A stretch of 21,744 bases of DNA from an uncultured Erysipelotrichaceae bacterium (GTDB lineage: Bacteria > Bacillota_I > Bacilli_A > Erysipelotrichales > Erysipelotrichaceae), in the NCBI GenBank assembly GCA_947175465.1, contig CAMWMY010000002.1, positions 1 to 21,744 of the forward strand, in the 5' to 3' direction. Positions 20,389 to 21,744 of this stretch are shown here, piece by piece. Position 1 is the stretch's first letter; each line of letters opens with the position of its first letter. A program made the translations under genes and the position numbers. A model generated the notes under the pieces. The model was not told where the DNA came from. It saw only the letters and a list, made by a program, of their open reading frames with translations, and did not search any database.

Positions 20389-21678
20389 TTGAATATGAAT
20401 TACACAATTTTTGAAACTTTTGTTGGAGCTGGAGGATCGCATATCGGATTTAAGAAACAAGGTTTTATTTCAAAATATGTTAATGATTTTTCACATGAAG
20501 CAATGGAAACTTTATTAATAAATAATCCTGAAATAAGACACACAGCTGTTATTGATGAGAGTAGTATTTTAGATACTAATCCTATAGAAATACTAAAAAA
20601 AACCAATATGAAGGTAGGAGATTTGGATGTATTATTTGGAGGAATAGTATGTAAGGGATTTAGTTTAGCAGGGGAAAGATCTCCTAATGATGAAAGAAAT
20701 TATTTTTATCATAAGCAATTAGAATTAGTTGATATTATTAGACCTAAAGTAAGTATCATTGAAAATGTTCCAGGTATAAAAACAGCTAAAGTTTTATCAT
20801 TGTCAACACCCAAAGATATAAAACACAAGGTTAATGATTTATGGAAAAAAATAGAAAATTATAAGGGTGAAAAATCAATTCTGAGAAAAACAAATAGGAT
20901 TACTGAGGAGTTTGAATTAAAAGGTAAAAATTTACGCATTGAAAAAGAAAAAATGTTAAAAACTTTGAAATCCAGAAATTATTTAAAATCTGTTTATCAA
21001 GATATTATAGATTTATATACGAATTTAGGGTATAGAGTTTATGCTCAGTTTTTGAATTCCGCTTGTTATGGAGCGGCTACTAAAAGAGAGAGATTAATAA
21101 TAGTAGCAGTAAGAGAAGATATTAATATTGAGTATATGTTTCCAGAAGCTACCCATGGGAATGAAATTATGAAAAAAAAATATCCATATCTATATAAGGA
21201 TGATAAAAAATATAATCCTATTAAAACAGTTAATGATGCTTTAAGTGAAATTAATTATTTGCGAGAAGACAAAGATAATATTCCAATGAATCATAATGAA
21301 AAAACAATTGAAAGATTTAAATATATACCAGAAGGAGAAAATATAGCAAAACATATGGATAAAGTTCCTGCAAATCTTCAAATAAGTAGGTTTTATTCTC
21401 GAGGAAATACAATGCGATTAAATAGTAATGATGCAAGTCCAACCTTAGTGCCAGGACATAGTAATTTTCCTATACATCCTAAAGAACATAGAAGTATTAC
21501 AGTTAGAGAAGCAGCTACAATAACTGGATTTCCGGTAGATTATGTATTTGTTGGGAGTCATACTAAAAGATGTGAATCTGTAGGGAATGCAGTACCTCCG
21601 GCATTATCAGAAGCTATTGCAAGAAGCGTGAGGACATTGTTGGATGCATATAAAAATGATTTAGATGGGAGATTTTAA
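20389..21678 (+). CDS. DNA (cytosine-5) methyltransferase, M.Sau96I/SinI-like
   Basis: Type II-style m5C methyltransferase, 429 residues from the TTG at 20389. GAGAGG at 20376-20381 has ideal spacing to this TTG; the ATG at 20395 is 13 bases away and less likely. Motifs in order: I FVGAGGSHIGF (11-21); IV GGIVCKGFS with catalytic Cys88 (84-92); VI ENV (125-127); VIII TKRERL (231-236); target-recognition region about 240-345; IX TVREAATITGFP; X SVGNAVPP (398-404). Two deviations are Val87 for the usual Pro before the catalytic Cys, and Thr231 for Gln in QxRxR. A charged helical insert (about 135-200) sits between motifs VI and VIII. Length and layout recall M.Sau96I (430 residues, GGNCC) from memory; the specificity is a guess. 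Arg codons are nearly all AGA and CGT is absent, unlike the core operon, which suggests transfer. Confidence 0.9.
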   Translation: MNMNYTIFETFVGAGGSHIGFKKQGFISKYVNDFSHEAMETLLINNPEIRHTAVIDESSILDTNPIEILKKTNMKVGDLDVLFGGIVCKGFSLAGERSPNDERNYFYHKQLELVDIIRPKVSIIENVPGIKTAKVLSLSTPKDIKHKVNDLWKKIENYKGEKSILRKTNRITEEFELKGKNLRIEKEKMLKTLKSRNYLKSVYQDIIDLYTNLGYRVYAQFLNSACYGAATKRERLIIVAVREDINIEYMFPEATHGNEIMKKKYPYLYKDDKKYNPIKTVNDALSEINYLREDKDNIPMNHNEKTIERFKYIPEGENIAKHMDKVPANLQISRFYSRGNTMRLNSNDASPTLVPGHSNFPIHPKEHRSITVREAATITGFPVDYVFVGSHTKRCESVGNAVPPALSEAIARSVRTLLDAYKNDLDGRF

Positions 21679-21680
21679 TA

Positions 21681-21744
21681 ATGATTATATACTTGAGAAG
21701 AATTACAGATAGTGATACAAAAAAACAAATAGAAACTACAAAGG
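21681..21744 (+). CDS. Start of a gene following the methyltransferase (partial), possible cognate endonuclease
   Basis: An ATG two bases after the methyltransferase stop opens a frame that runs off the window: MIIYLRRITDSDTKKQIETT, then Lys. GGGAG about 9 bases upstream is a plausible ribosome site. Tight packing behind a type II methyltransferase makes a partner restriction endonuclease the best guess, but 21 residues carry no motif. Confidence 0.6.
   Translation, partial: MIIYLRRITDSDTKKQIETTK

Overview
The window is low-GC Firmicutes DNA. It reads with the standard code (TGA is used as a stop), has strong AGGAGG-type ribosome sites, and carries the Firmicutes order pcrA-ligA-camS-gatC-gatA-gatB. 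The large SipW-type secreted protein, the three-TM LCP protein and the overall gene style suggest a gut member of the Erysipelotrichia (Erysipelotrichaceae or a close relative). That placement is an inference from style, not from a marker gene.

Left part (1-4626), all on the + strand and mostly single-gene units with their own promoters and terminators: a DUF885 zinc-peptidase-like lipoprotein, a CpXC zinc-ribbon protein, a membrane protein with a zinc ribbon and four TM segments, and a two-part protein with a DUF4259-like N-terminus and an Imm26-like C-terminus. Bases 1-100 hold no gene that I can support. Next, a leader with a long-range stem and a near-perfect direct repeat precedes an 835-residue secreted multidomain protein (4894-7401).

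The 319-base gap at 7402-7720 is not empty. It holds the decayed 3' end of an IS3-family element on the minus strand: the last 46 codons of orfB plus a terminal inverted repeat. Terminators lie on both sides. The LCP (LytR-CpsA-Psr) gene follows on the minus strand.

Core part (9464-18538, + strand): pcrA, ligA, camS, gatC, gatA and gatB are packed with gaps of 1-12 bases or overlaps of 4-20 bases, so they are very likely one operon. They cover DNA unwinding and repair, nick sealing, a lipoprotein, and the Glu-tRNA(Gln)/Asp-tRNA(Asn) amidotransferase. A small single-TM protein of unknown function comes next and ends at a strong terminator. A TRAM-domain, 4Fe-4S class 23S rRNA m5U methyltransferase (rlmD type) follows.

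Right part (about 19966-21744) looks acquired. An AT-rich spacer leads to a broken small HTH regulator gene, then a cytosine-5 DNA methyltransferase with Val-Cys instead of the usual Pro-Cys in motif IV, then the first 64 bases of a further gene 2 bases downstream. The layout (regulator, methyltransferase, adjacent gene) and the change from CGT to AGA as the main Arg codon point to a type II restriction-modification island. The methyltransferase resembles the M.Sau96I/M.SinI group, so GGNCC-like specificity is a hypothesis.
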